DNA of 64,000 nucleotides from contig CM061134.1 in assembly GCA_030789695.1 (NCBI GenBank), positions 67,324,649 through 67,388,648 on the forward strand, written 5' to 3'. The stretch is from Scilla litardierei. Taxonomy: Eukaryota > Streptophyta > Magnoliopsida > Asparagales > Asparagaceae. This document shows, piece after piece, positions 1 through 10,412 of the stretch. The notes beneath the pieces were generated by a model. The model did not search any database. It saw only the letters and a list, made by a program, of their open reading frames with translations, and had not been told where the DNA came from. Position numbers and translations under genes: made by a program. Positions within the stretch are counted from its first letter, which is position 1; each line of letters opens with the position of its first letter.

Positions 1-107
1 AAATTCAAATAAATCACATAAAATTCCCAAAAATTCAATTAATCTAGCATGAATGAAATATCGCTAAATATATTAGCATGCAAGATGATTGAATTTAAAT
101 ATGAATC
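1..107 (-). other. Copia-1 post-pol non-coding segment
   Basis: AT-rich sequence following the pol stop on the minus strand. No coding signal is visible. In the sibling element the corresponding place leads into a spacer, a hairpin array and ORF3, which here would be outside the window. Confidence 0.6.
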
Positions 108-3100
108 CTATATCTCGGATTCACCCATAATCCCCAATTCTCGACGCAACCGCACAAAGGAGTCCTCCTTTAGGGGTTTCGTGAAAATATCGGCGATTTG
201 CTTTTGGGTTTCAACGTACACTAAAATGATGTCCTTTTTAGCAACATGGTCATCTAAGAAATGGTGTCGGACATCTATGTGTTTCGATCGGGAATGGTGC
301 ACCGGATTCTTTGAAAGACAAATAGCACTTTGGTTATCCACCATGATAGGGCTAGTATCACAATGAATACCAAAATCCTTCAATGTGTGTCTCATCCAAA
401 GAACCTGGGCACAAGCGGCACCGGCGGCAATATATTCCGCCTCGGTGGTTGAAAGTGATACCGAATTTTGCTTCTTGGAAAACCAAGAGACAAGAGAATT
501 TCCTAGAAAATGGCAAGTGCCACTAGTACTTTTCCTGTCGGATTTGCATCCCGCATAATCAGCGTCACTATATGAGACTAACTCATATGTGCTAGATCTC
601 GGATAAAGTAATCCAAAATCTAATGTGTAACTTAGATAGCGAAAAATACGTTTTACCGCTACTAAGTGAGAATCCTTAGGTTGAGACTGATAACGAGCAC
701 ATATACATACGGCAAACATAATATCGGGCCTACTTGCGGTAAGATAAAGCAAACTACCTATCATACCTCGATATAGACGAATGTCTACATCCTTACCGCC
801 CGTATCCTTGTCAAGATGCGTAGTCGTGCTCATTGGAGTCTTTTTCCCAGAGGCATTCTCCATTCCAAATCGCTTTAGCAACTCCACCTTGTACTTCGTT
901 TGGTGGATGAAGATTGCATCGTTCATTTGGCGAATTTGGAGACCTAAGAAATATTTGAGTTCGCCCATGTGGCTCATCTCAAATTGTTCCTTCATCACAT
1001 TAGAAAACTCTTCGCAAAGAGCGAAGTTAGTAGCACCGAAAATGATATCATCAACATAAATTTGAACTAATAAAATATCATTATTTGCATGCTTAATAAA
1101 AAGTGTTGAATCGGCTTCGCCCATTTTAAAATTCAAATCCAAAAGAAAATTCTTTAGGCGATCATACCAAGCTCGAGGAGCTTGTCTCAACCCATAAAGA
1201 GCTTTCTTTAGTTTAAAAACGTGATTTGGAAATTTTTCATTTATGAAGCCCGGAGGTTGAGAAACGTAAACTTCCTCAACGACATCTCCGTTTAAAAATG
1301 CACTTTTAACATCCATTTGAAATAATTTAAAATTCTTATGGCATGCAAAAGACAAAAGTAATCTAATTGATTCTAATCTAGCTACCGGAGCGAAAGATTC
1401 TTCGAAATCGATTCCTTCCTCTTGACGATAGCCTTGAGCTACTAACCGAGCTTTGTTCCGGACGACGACTTGGTTTTCGTCGGTTTTGTTCTTGAAGATC
1501 CACTTTGTCCCTATGACGGTGTGGTTCTTCGATGGCAATGGAACAAGCTCCCAAACTTCATTCCTCTCGAATTGAATGAGCTCCTCCTCCATGGCTAAGA
1601 TCCAAGCGCAATCTTCGCATGCTTCATTAATATTCTTTGGCTCTATCGATGAGGCAAAGGCACAATTTGCGAAGTGGTGAACTTGCGATCTCGTCTTGAC
1701 ACTATCATAGATATTGCCAATGACTTGCTCATGGGGATGGTCACGAACCGAATGAAGCCGTTTGGGAATACCTTGATCACTTGGAACATTCTCAACAACT
1801 TCATTAGTTGGGTTAGTCTCAATAGAATCAATAGAATCATTAGACTTAGAATTATCAAACGAATCACATAAAACATCCATAGAATCATTATCATTTGAAA
1901 TTCTAGTTGGAACAAATCCTTCATTAAACGAGACATGAAGCGATTCCTCGATCGTTGAGGTTCGTTTGTTGAATATCCGGTAGGCTTTGCTACGCGTAGA
2001 ATATCCAACAAAAATCCCCTCATCGGATCTCGGATCGAATTTGTCCAAACTACCATATGTGTTCTTAATAAAACATTTCGAACCAAAAACACGAAAATGT
2101 TTAACTTGAGGCAACCTACCAAACAACAATTCATAACAATTTTTTTTAGTGCCGGGCCTCAAAAGTATTCTATTAAACACATAGCAAGCGGTGTGTACCG
2201 CTTCCGCCCAAAATTGATGGCCAAGTTGGCTATCATCAAGCATAGTGCGAGCACACTCCACTAGCGTCCTATTCTTTCTCTCAACTACACCATTTTGAGG
2301 AGGTGCACGAGGGAAAGAGAAGGTGTGAGTAATACCAACTTCATCACAAAATGTCTCAAAAGACTCATTCTCAAATTCACCTCCATGATCACTACGAATA
2401 GTGACAATGGTGGTTCCTAAGAGATTTTGTACTTTCTTAACAAAAATTGTGAAGTTTTCAAAAGCTTCATTTTTATTACACAATGAAAATACCCAAGTAA
2501 ATCTTGAATAGTCATCTACGATGACAAGTCCATACCTTGCATTTCCTAAGGAAGCTACTCTAGTTGGCCCAAATAAATCTAGATGTAATAGCTCTAGTGG
2601 CCGTTTAGTAGAGATGCTTTTCTTAGGTTTAAATGAAGATTTAGGATGCTTGCCGCGTTGACAACAATCACAAAAACTTTTCTTTTCAAAAACAAGCTTC
2701 GGAAAACCTTTAATAGAATTCAATTTTGAAAGCTTATATAGTGTTCCAAAGTTCACATGTCCAAAGCGTCGATGCCATAAGTGTTGTTCACTTGTGTTGG
2801 CAACAAGACATTGTTCATATGACTTAGGAAGATCCAAAATATAGATGTCTTTACGACGAGTTCCGGAAAATAATAATTTATCATTATCCTTTCTTAAAAT
2901 ATGACACAATCCTTTCGCAAAGCTAACTTTGTAACCTTTGTCACAAAGTTGGCTTATTGAAATAAGATTATGATTTAAACCACTAACAAGATAAACATCA
3001 CTAATTAATGGTTTAGAAGGGTTACCGACTTTACCAACACCTATGATGGTTCCGCTCTCGTTGCCTCCAAATACGACGCGGTTTCCATTCGCAATGGGAA

Positions 3101-3224
3101 CCACTCCGGAGAGCAAACGAGCGTCACCCGTCATGTGTTTGGAGCACCCGCTATCGAGTATCCAATTCCCTTTGGAGCTAAATTTAAATTTGATGCTCCT
3201 TTTCTTTTTCTTTTCCTTGAGTAC
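108..3224 (-). CDS. pol: Copia-1 Pol: protease, integrase, reverse transcriptase, RNase H (intact)
   Basis: Open for 1038 codons from just after a TAG at 3225-3227. The first Met is at 3134, but the true frame starts upstream because the aspartic-protease motif DSGCS lies just before that Met, so a Met start would remove the active site. Counted from that Met: GAG-pre-integrase HHCC zinc finger (H121/H126, C155/C158); integrase core D186, D249, E285 (DD35E); RT with D608 and YVDD at 693-696; RNase H with D857, E898 and D933. All catalytic residues expected for Ty1/Copia are present with no stop, so the ORF looks functional. It makes the cDNA and inserts it. It is probably translated as a fusion with Gag through the unusual junction at 3225-3283. 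Integrase precedes RT, which separates it from Gypsy. Confidence 0.95.
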   Translation of the reverse strand, partial: VLKEKKKKRSIKFKFSSKGNWILDSGCSKHMTGDARLLSGVVPIANGNRVVFGGNESGTIIGVGKVGNPSKPLISDVYLVSGLNHNLISISQLCDKGYKVSFAKGLCHILRKDNDKLLFSGTRRKDIYILDLPKSYEQCLVANTSEQHLWHRRFGHVNFGTLYKLSKLNSIKGFPKLVFEKKSFCDCCQRGKHPKSSFKPKKSISTKRPLELLHLDLFGPTRVASLGNARYGLVIVDDYSRFTWVFSLCNKNEAFENFTIFVKKVQNLLGTTIVTIRSDHGGEFENESFETFCDEVGITHTFSFPRAPPQNGVVERKNRTLVECARTMLDDSQLGHQFWAEAVHTACYVFNRILLRPGTKKNCYELLFGRLPQVKHFRVFGSKCFIKNTYGSLDKFDPRSDEGIFVGYSTRSKAYRIFNKRTSTIEESLHVSFNEGFVPTRISNDNDSMDVLCDSFDNSKSNDSIDSIETNPTNEVVENVPSDQGIPKRLHSVRDHPHEQVIGNIYDSVKTRSQVHHFANCAFASSIEPKNINEACEDCAWILAMEEELIQFERNEVWELVPLPSKNHTVIGTKWIFKNKTDENQVVVRNKARLVAQGYRQEEGIDFEESFAPVARLESIRLLLSFACHKNFKLFQMDVKSAFLNGDVVEEVYVSQPPGFINEKFPNHVFKLKKALYGLRQAPRAWYDRLKNFLLDLNFKMGEADSTLFIKHANNDILLVQIYVDDIIFGATNFALCEEFSNVMKEQFEMSHMGELKYFLGLQIRQMNDAIFIHQTKYKVELLKRFGMENASGKKTPMSTTTHLDKDTGGKDVDIRLYRGMIGSLLYLTASRPDIMFAVCICARYQSQPKDSHLVAVKRIFRYLSYTLDFGLLYPRSSTYELVSYSDADYAGCKSDRKSTSGTCHFLGNSLVSWFSKKQNSVSLSTTEAEYIAAGAACAQVLWMRHTLKDFGIHCDTSPIMVDNQSAICLSKNPVHHSRSKHIDVRHHFLDDHVAKKDIILVYVETQKQIADIFTKPLKEDSFVRLRRELGIMGESEI

Positions 3225-3283
3225 CTAAAGATAGACACTTTCATATCATGGTACCCAAGGTCATTGGGTCCAAGGGATTAGAC
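3225..3283 (-). other. 59-nt intron-like gag/pol junction in Copia-1
   Basis: On the minus strand this begins GTCTAA, which contains the gag stop (TAA 3280-3278), and ends CTATCTTTAG. Pol is in another frame from gag. Removing exactly these 59 nt would place the last gag codon (Lys, AAG) directly before the pol-frame GTA in phase 0. Copia-2 has the same arrangement and length at 51940-51998. The donor is weak and the length is near the lower limit for plant introns. Programmed frameshifting is the alternative. The phase relation is seen; splicing is inferred. Confidence 0.5.
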
Positions 3284-5521
3284 CTTTGGAAGCCAAGTCC
3301 AAGTGGACTTAGACTTCCCCACATAATTCTTACTATGCACAACATCCGAAAAATAAGCATTCATGTACATTTGTTTTTCGTCCATGCTTGTGTGCTTTGG
3401 GCTCCAAATAGTGAATATTTTGGGAGCCATCATCCTATTGGGTGCATGCATGCGACGTTGATTTCTACGTGATGCATGTTGTGGATAGGCATACGGGACA
3501 TGATGGAATGGTGCACGACGAGAATTATTCATATGATGCGGTGGGTGAACATATGCATGTGTGGGAACACGTGCGTGAGGGTGTCTCACATGGTGTGCAC
3601 GTGCCCGAGAATGTGTTGCATAAAAATCATCATATGTGTGAGATGGTGGAGTAGGACGTGTGTTCCTACGTGGCATGGTATTTGTGTACATATAAGCATG
3701 GCCCTTCTTTGGAGGTCCACCCATAGTGGGTTTCTTTTCGAAAGAGGGTGTGGACGAGGTGGAAGCACCATTGGTAGATGAACTACCAATAGAGTGTTTG
3801 CTACCACTCGTAGAGTCACCGGAAGTTGGCCTAACAAAGGTAGTGGCCGCTTTGGATGGACATCCCATCGTATACCCCAAACCAATGTGGTGATTGGCCG
3901 GAAGTAAGTCACTTAGGATTTTATCCAAATGGTCCTTACCTTTATTGAATCTATTGATTCGGCCTAATGTGTTCTCATAATTCTCTTTGAGAGAACGCAT
4001 TGAAGTATCTAAAGTGGATACTTGCGATGTGAGCACATAAACACGAGATTTAAGATTCTCGTTCTCAATACTCAAAGTTGAGTTTTGAGAAGTTAAATCC
4101 GCTATCTTATGTTCTTCCGCATCCTCAATGCTAACATGTTCGAGTTTAGATTTGAGATTCGCAATCTCATTTCTTAACTCTTCAACAACGGTGTCGTTGT
4201 TGGTGATGATATTCTTAGGCGATGTTTGAATGCTAGCTAGGTCATCTTTTACCTTAGTATATCTATTTACTAACTTAGTGTATTTTGACCAAAGTTGAGA
4301 GTTAGCATTTCTTAGATCATCCATCGTTACCTCATCGCTTTCGTCATTACTATCATCGGAAGAGGAGGATCCTTGATCGTTCTCCTCTCTTGCCATGAAG
4401 CACATATGTGCTTGCTCCACTTTCTCATCATCCGACTCTCCGCTTGAGGAATCCTCGGAGTCGGTGAATGTTGCTCCGACAAGTCCTTTCTTGTACCTCT
4501 TTTTGTATTTCTTGGACTTATCGAATTTTGGCGCCTTCCACTTCTCCTTTTGTTTGTTGAGAGGACACTCCGCTTTCATGTGTCCTGGCTTATTGCACTT
4601 GAAACACAAAGGAGAGGAAGAGGCGTTAGAAGAACCAAATTTACCTTTGGTCTTGAAGTTACCTTTCCGGAAGAAACGGTTGAACTTCTTGGCCATGAGT
4701 GCCATGGACTCCAAGTCCAACTCGTTTTCCGAGTCTTCATCATCGGAAGATGTGGATGAAGCCGCCTTGAATGCAATCGCCTTTTTCTTAGGCGCATCTA
4801 GGTTCAAATATGACTTCATCTTTTCTTGTAGCTTCACCTTGCTATCTTTGCGTACCTCGTATGACATCAAAGTACCCATTAGTTGAACTACGGTATATTT
4901 GTTCATGTCATTACCTTCCTCGATGGCGAAGGTACGTTTTTCCCAAGAAGAGGGAAGTCCTTCAATAAGCTTTAAGCACTTCTCCTTTTGAGTGTAGATC
5001 TTGCCGAGGGCCTCTAACTCGTTTATTATGTCAACGAAGCGAGCGTAATATTCTTTCATCTTCTCGCCCTGTTGCATATGAAACATTTCGTAATCTTTGG
5101 TTACGACAACGAGTTTAGAGTCTCTTACCCGACTCGTCCCTTCATGTAGTATGAGGAGAGAGTTCCAAATTTGATATGCACTCTTACATGTGCATATCTT
5201 ATTGAAGTCCTCGGGCTCCAATGCGCATTGCAAGGCGTTCATTGCCTTGGCATTGCTTACCTCCGCGGCGACCTCCGCGGTAGTCCATTTCTCAAAATCT
5301 TCTTCTTCGGGCTCGATGTACTCCTTCATTGTAGTCCTCCATAAAGATGCACTTCGGAGGAAGGTTTCCATCCGACATTTCCAGTACCCGTAGTTGGTAC
5401 CGTTGAAGAATGGAGGCCTTGTAGAGGAATGTCCTTCCATCACCGATGACGCTCCTTCACGGTTCCTGAAGGTGTCGTAGTTGGAAGGTGGAGGCACGGT
5501 CTTGTTGTCGTTGGCAGACAT
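3278..5521 (-). CDS. gag: Copia-1 Gag, Sirevirus type (intact)
   Basis: 747 residues, much longer than a minimal Copia Gag. Residues about 35-230 form the N-terminal capsid-like region of plant Copia Gag (UBN2/retrotran_gag_2 type), including PPFFNGTNYGYWK. A CCHC zinc knuckle (C306, C309, H314, C319) binds RNA. Residues 355-400 are Ser/Asp/Glu-rich and 440-530 look like a coiled coil (leucine-spaced, Glu/Lys/Asn-rich). The tail is Ser/Thr then His/Arg/Pro-rich. Long coiled-coil Gags are typical of Sireviruses, some of which are known to bind dynein light chain 8; no clear LC8 site is claimed here. The Met at 5521 lies only 14 nt from the PBS and matches the start of the sibling gag. Gag forms the cytoplasmic particle that packages the RNA. 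Confidence 0.93.
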   Translation of the reverse strand: MSANDNKTVPPPSNYDTFRNREGASSVMEGHSSTRPPFFNGTNYGYWKCRMETFLRSASLWRTTMKEYIEPEEEDFEKWTTAEVAAEVSNAKAMNALQCALEPEDFNKICTCKSAYQIWNSLLILHEGTSRVRDSKLVVVTKDYEMFHMQQGEKMKEYYARFVDIINELEALGKIYTQKEKCLKLIEGLPSSWEKRTFAIEEGNDMNKYTVVQLMGTLMSYEVRKDSKVKLQEKMKSYLNLDAPKKKAIAFKAASSTSSDDEDSENELDLESMALMAKKFNRFFRKGNFKTKGKFGSSNASSSPLCFKCNKPGHMKAECPLNKQKEKWKAPKFDKSKKYKKRYKKGLVGATFTDSEDSSSGESDDEKVEQAHMCFMAREENDQGSSSSDDSNDESDEVTMDDLRNANSQLWSKYTKLVNRYTKVKDDLASIQTSPKNIITNNDTVVEELRNEIANLKSKLEHVSIEDAEEHKIADLTSQNSTLSIENENLKSRVYVLTSQVSTLDTSMRSLKENYENTLGRINRFNKGKDHLDKILSDLLPANHHIGLGYTMGCPSKAATTFVRPTSGDSTSGSKHSIGSSSTNGASTSSTPSFEKKPTMGGPPKKGHAYMYTNTMPRRNTRPTPPSHTYDDFYATHSRARAHHVRHPHARVPTHAYVHPPHHMNNSRRAPFHHVPYAYPQHASRRNQRRMHAPNRMMAPKIFTIWSPKHTSMDEKQMYMNAYFSDVVHSKNYVGKSKSTWTWLPKV

Positions 5522-5534
5522 AGCTAAGTATCTG

Positions 5535-5546
5535 GCTCTGATACCA
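5535..5546 (-). other. Copia-1 primer-binding site
   Basis: Minus strand reads TGGTATCAGAGC, the standard site complementary to the 3' end of plant initiator tRNA-Met, two bases from the LTR end. Confidence 0.95.
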
Positions 5547-6287
5547 AATGTAATGCCCTACCAGCTACTGCACAAGTACTAGAGGGGGGGTGAATAGTAC
5601 TTTAAAATAATTAGGCGTATAATTCCAAATTAAATTGCACACAACTACCAAATCAATTTGCGGAAGCTTAAATTGAATGACAACAATGAAATTAACAATG
5701 CTAACAAACGATGTTAATGGGTTCGGATCCACCCAAGTCTCCCCGACTTGTTCCCGGTGATCCTACGTCCCAACCACCCGGATCCCTTCCGGATACTTGA
5801 GTTAGAAACCCTAACTCAAGATTTCCACTATGAATATCTTGTGAAAAACCTTCACAAGATCAAATCATACATGCAATGGAAAAGTGAATCCCACAACCCG
5901 GGATCACAAACTTCTCTCACAACCGAGAGAGCCAATAAGCAATATAAAAGAGTTTAGATGAAATAAATACTCTTACCACAAAATCCTATACCTTGAGTTT
6001 TTCTTACCCAATAGGTGGAATGAAGGATTTGAGGAAGATGAAGTTACCAAACCCTAGCACCAAGGAAATGAGCAGCAATGTGTGCCTAGGGATGATTTGG
6101 AAACTTGAATCAAGCAATAGCTTGAAGAGCTCACCAAGAACAAGCTTCTCTCTAGATCTAGAAATGAGAGAGAATGGGTTTCTTGTGAGGAAGAGAGCTT
6201 TAGATTTGAGGGAGAATAGCTATCTCTTTAGAACTCAATGAATCTCTGAATGGAAGCTCTAACCCAGATAGAAATGACCTAGGTTCG

Positions 6288-6295
6288 TATTTATA
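6288..6295 (-). promoter_or_regulatory. TATA box of Copia-1 LTR
   Basis: Minus strand TATAAATA, about 60 nt downstream of the U3 hairpin array, where a Pol II promoter is expected. The leader to the gag start is about 770 nt. Confidence 0.7.
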
Positions 6296-6349
6296 GGAAC
6301 CCAAAAACACAAGTTAGGTCATTCTCCAACGGAAAGAAATCTGTGAGAA

Positions 6350-6890
6350 TTAGTCGGTCAAAGAACAGTCACTGACCGACTAGTTCATCAACTAGTCGGT
6401 CAGCCAAACAACAAGGACCGACTAAGAGTAGATCTGAGAAGAGATAGAATTTCAGACCTAGAAATCTAGTCGGTCCAAGAACACTGTCTGACCGACTAGT
6501 TTCACAACTAGTCGGTCATCCAATGAACGTAGACCGACTAAGAGGCAAAACAACTTAGTCTGAATGCAAAGTGACTTAGTCGGTCTAAGAACAAAAGTTG
6601 ACCGACTAAATTGTCAACTAGTCGGTCACCAAACGTTCTTAGACCGACTAACGGTAAACAGTAGCTCAGGAGAAATTTAGAGTGAACAGTAAGTCACAAC
6701 TAGTCGGTCAAAGAAGCATCACTGACCGACTAGTTCACAAACTAGTCGGTCGGTGAGTCAACGTAGACCGACTAACTGTAAACAGTAAAGTCCAAGAATT
6801 TAAGGAATCAAACTAGTCGGTCCAAGAACAGTTGCCGACCGACTAGATCACCATCTAGTCGGTCAGTACTTGTTCTTGTACCAACTAACA
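6350..6890. repeat. U3 hairpin array of Copia-1 (GACCGACTAG / CTAGTCGGTC)
   Basis: Five near-perfect hairpins with 9-12-bp arms and 4-nt loops at 6374-6401, 6490-6517, 6600-6627, 6724-6751 and 6837-6864, spaced 110-124 bp. Between them are single half-sites (TAGTCGGTC or GACCGACTA). The inner arm bases change together: GACCGACTAGTT pairs with AACTAGTCGGTC, and GACCGACTAGAT with ATCTAGTCGGTC. The array lies upstream of the TATA box on the coding strand. Confidence 0.9.
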
Positions 6891-7290
6891 TGCACAACAA
6901 AGTCCGAATCGAAGCGCGACGCTTCGAGGAAGTTAGAATGAACTTGTGCAAGGATCCTAGAGCTACGAAATGAGCGTAATGAAGATATAGACGTAAGATA
7001 TACTCAAGGCTTAACATTCTATATATCGAAGCTAAAAGACTTTAAATAAAACCTTAATAAACGGTCTTCGATAGCTTCGATTGAATCTTCATATTTTCCA
7101 AAGCGTCGCAAGAGCTTCAACGAAGCTTTAGGCATGAATATGAGCTTTGGAAAGTGTTGAGATGTCGCTTTGAATGTTCACGTGAAATTGGCGACGATCT
7201 CCAATACTGCGCTCACAAATTGTTAGTTCATGAATTATTTATGTTTGCTCATCATCCAAAACCAAATCCGGGGAGTCCAATATTCAACAC

Positions 7291-7565
7291 GTTTCAGATG
7301 CTTTCCTTGCGAAAGTGATCTCCGTGTTACAAAAAGCCTGCGGGCGTTTCAGATGCTTCCCGAGCGGAAGTGATCTCCGTGATACAAAAAGCCTTCGGGC
7401 GTTTTAGATGCTTTCCTTGCGAAAGTGATCTCCGTGTTACAAAAAGCCTGCGGGTGTTTCAGATGCTTCCCGAGCGGAAGTGATCTCCGTGATACAAAAA
7501 GCCTACGGGCGTTTCAGGTGCTTTCCTTGCGAAAGTGATCTCCGTGCTTCCTGTCCTGAGTTCTG
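7291..7565 (+). repeat. 55-bp tandem repeat, five units, two alternating variants
   Basis: Units start at 7291, 7346, 7401, 7456 and 7511. Odd units carry the stem CTTTC / GAAAG and even units CTTCC / GGAAG, a compensated change in a small hairpin. The two variants alternate, giving a 110-bp higher-order period. Confidence 0.9.
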
Positions 7566-8226
7566 GGGTTTTGGGGTAGGGTTGAGCGTGCGCACGGTGA
7601 GAGGGTCTGATCCCCCTCGAACCGTAAGGCGTGAACCCTTCGTGTCGTGTCGTGTCATGCCGTGTCGTGTCGTGTCCTACCTGTCTTGTCTATCTTCGTC
7701 TTGTCCTGACACCTTTAGGTTAGTCCCGTAGTCGGTAGCATACGCTACGACTACTGCCTGCTACGCTTTACTTTCCTGCTACGTTACTTCTCTTGTACTT
7801 GTTGTAACCCCAGCATGCTAATCAACCAGTAAAACGTTGTCCAAAAGTTGATACACTTGCAGTAAAGTCTAACCCTTCTTGTAGACTTTACCTGACGTAC
7901 AGTTCCTTTTTTCTTGGGTGCTGTACGTCAGGTGCTCAGCCAGAGTTCATGGACGAGGCAGACTCACTGGAGTACGAGGAGCCGAGGACGTTGATCCAGA
8001 GTTCGTGCCTGACGAGGACCAGACCTTGAGGTCTTTTAGTCGCCACTTCCCGAGGGTACTACTTTTCGGTTTGTCTTTAAACTTGTGTTGCCATGCTTAG
8101 GCTTCTTTTAGACTTTGTACCAGTTGGATATTATTTCTCCATATAAATGAATGCAATTTCCTTTCTGTACTTTTGTTGTTCCTAAACTTTATAAATGCAA
8201 GAACCTGAAACTTTTAAAATGGAACG

Positions 8227-8248
8227 CCCCCCCCCCCCCCCCCCCCCC
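8227..8248. repeat. Poly-C tract (22 C)
   Basis: Uninterrupted C run near the end of the B' LTR. The related LTRs have a short C run or none at this place. Length may be a sequencing or assembly artefact. Confidence 0.8.
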
Positions 8249-8343
8249 GACAGACGCTTATTGGGTCCGAGCTTCTAAAGCTCTGGCCTAAGCGGGCCTC
8301 GTCACGTTTCGCTTCCGTCCATTTTGGGAAGCGGGGCGTGACA

Positions 8344-10412
8344 TGTATGTGTCTACCTTTGGGTACTGTTATTTGATATTTGTATGTCTACTGTTCACCA
8401 GTATAAGTTAGTGTGTCAGGATGTAAGCTAGTTACTTTAGAACCATTGGTTAATCAGAACTGTACCTTTCTTATGGTATGTTGGAACTTGTAGTGGATCA
8501 ATAAGGTTGGTACGACTTTGTTTGGGTGCACAGTTTCCCTGATGACTTGTAGGTAATAGGTTACTAGTTTAATTCAATACTAGTTCCCATGCAAGATGAG
8601 TACCTAAATATTATAACAGTAACCTATGATGTTTGACTAAAACCTATAGACTTGAATGATGACAAGTACTAGATAACCTGTTGGCCTTTTATATTGAACT
8701 TTATGGCATCAATCTGTGTAATACATCATAGAGTGCAATACTAGTTATAAATCTTTTGGAACAATGTTAGTATAAATGTTACGGTGTAAGACAGTTAGTT
8801 TTATAACAGTGTATTATAGTAATTTAATGATTATTAGTTAAGAACGATTAGCTTATATCATAATTTAATGCTGCAGATTAATCACGCCTTATTACTATCA
8901 CCTGGTCACCCAAATCGTCAAATCAAGCAAGTGCACTTTTTTACGTATCTTGAAACCATTGCTTTTAATTGCTTTGACCTGAGGTACTCTGATATGCAAG
9001 TGTACATTTTCTGTTTTTAATATCGTTATATTTAAATGCTGAATCAAGAATTTGCTAGTTTTGCCTTATGTCACGTAGTTACACGTCATGCTTGTACACC
9101 TTCGATCGGATTATTATAGATGGAATGCGTTTTGATAGAACTTAGTGACAGAACGGAATACCTTGAAATCGTGAAATCGTGCTTATTGATTGGCTACTCC
9201 CGTCGGTCATTTGTGACTAATCTGGCTCGTGTTCCAGTAGGGTCACATGATGACTAGTCTGGCTCGTGTTCCAGTATATGGCGGTTTAGCATTTGTGAAC
9301 TCTTGTAATCGATTAGGCTGGCTCATGTTCCGGCAAACTTTTAGGTGGGGTTAGGGTTGAGCGGCCACTGGGCGTATGAAAGGTACTCTCCTCAAGAGCA
9401 CCACCCGCACGCGATGGGTTAGCGTCAATCACGGTAAGCCCCCGTGAGAGGAACGACCTTCTCATCACGACCTAAAGGCGATAACCATAGATTAGATGTG
9501 AACTCTTGACATGAAAACTTGCAACGCTAACTCGGTCATCTTGAAAATTGAAATGCTAATGAACTCAGAGAAACCTCAACTTTAATCTTGCAAACGTCTA
9601 GAACTGCATGTTAGGAGTGCTTGTCATGCTTCATCAAAATTCTTCAATATTAAATTGCTGCAGTCGCTTTCGTAAATTATTAATGCTTCTAAAATTCATA
9701 TATATCAGATATCTTGTCTAAACTGCGATGCGATTTGTTGTACGCACTACACTTGTCACGCTATTTTCTGTACACACTACACTTGCCACGTTATTTGCTG
9801 TACACAATACACTTGTCATGCTGCTACTTGTACACTACGTTTGACTTGCTTATATTTTCCTTATGCTGCCATGTTTTAGCTATTGAAATCATATCTTGTC
9901 ACTTATCTTGCTTTGTTAATGATTTCAAAAACCTTGCCGAGGGTCAAGTTTCTTTTTATCCTCTTTAAAACTTGCCGAGCGACCCTTGCTGACGTATATT
10001 TCTTGTCTTGTGAAATATACGTCAGGTATTAGACAGGTCTGCAGAGGAGTTGCTTAGAGACCTTGCAGGTTGATCAGGAGTGCCTTGCCGCTAAGTTCCT
10101 TCGCTGAGGAGTGATATACCTTCGCATCATTTTTGTACATTGTTATCTCTTTCAATATCTGTATGGGTTTTAGACCCTTTCACTTTTGCTTCTTTCATTG
10201 TTGTAAATCATTTTGAGATTTGAGATTGTAATAAAATATTATCTGTGTTGTTTGAGTCGCATGCAAGAACCTGCAGGATGTTATCACACAGATGCGTAAT
10301 GTGCTTAAACCAAGGAGGAGAGAAAAGAAAAAGTACCTCCTTCTTGCTTTAAGCACATGCAGACCTTCGTCGCGTCCTCGCTCCCAAGTACATTGGGAAG
10401 CGGGGCGTGACA
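8344..10412 (+). repeat. Element A 5' LTR, 3' part only (2069 bp)
   Basis: Direct-repeat partner of 13353-14789 plus 21733-22371 (about 2076 bp without C1). It ends GCGGGGCGTGACA. Includes three copies of a CTGGCTCGTGTTCC-type motif at about 9222-9335 and a 30-bp tandem repeat. No coding potential seen. Confidence 0.88.
9741..9836 (+). repeat. 30-bp tandem repeat in LTR A
   Basis: Units beginning TACGCACTAC, TACACACTAC and TACACAATAC at 9741, 9771 and 9801, then a partial unit. In the 3' LTR copy the same repeat is the landing site of C1. Confidence 0.85.

Larger units (their letters stand above)
1..7289 (-). mobile_element. Copia-1: Sirevirus-type Ty1/Copia retrotransposon, left-truncated by the window
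   Basis: The element reads right to left: 5' LTR (5549-7289), tRNA-Met-type PBS, gag, pol. The order protease-integrase-RT-RNaseH marks Ty1/Copia. The large gag with a coiled coil and His/Arg-rich tail, and the sibling element at 29396-60345 with an ORF3 and multiple polypurine tracts, point to the Sirevirus lineage. Gag and pol are both open, unlike the sibling. The part after pol (ORF3, PPT, 3' LTR) lies left of position 1. The right edge abuts a fragment of a Tekay-like LTR, so this element inserted into that LTR. The TSD cannot be checked because the left end is missing. Confidence 0.95.
5549..7289 (-). repeat. Copia-1 5' LTR (1741 bp)
   Basis: On the minus strand it starts TGTTGAATATTGG and ends GGGCATTACA, with TG...CA termini. 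It is homologous to but clearly diverged from the Copia-2 LTRs. It holds a hairpin array (6350-6890), a TATA box (6288-6295) and a leader down to the PBS. Confidence 0.93.
7290..8343 (+). repeat. Fragment of a Tekay-like LTR (element B', 3' part of the LTR)
   Basis: The last about 1.05 kb of an LTR related to the element B LTRs, in the opposite orientation to those. Shared features are a tandem hairpin repeat, a GTGTC microsatellite, a segment leading to TGCAAGAACCTG, and the terminus AAGCGGGGCGTGACA. Its left side is cut by Copia-1. The right end is followed by tgtat (8344-8348), which also starts the homologous block in the intact 3' LTR of A (13353), so B' seems to have inserted into the 5' LTR of A there. 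Confidence 0.75.

Noticed and set aside
6350..6890. Regularly spaced palindromic repeats resembling a CRISPR array
   Set aside because: Plant retrotransposon LTR, spacers are conserved between copies, hairpins vary, no cas genes.
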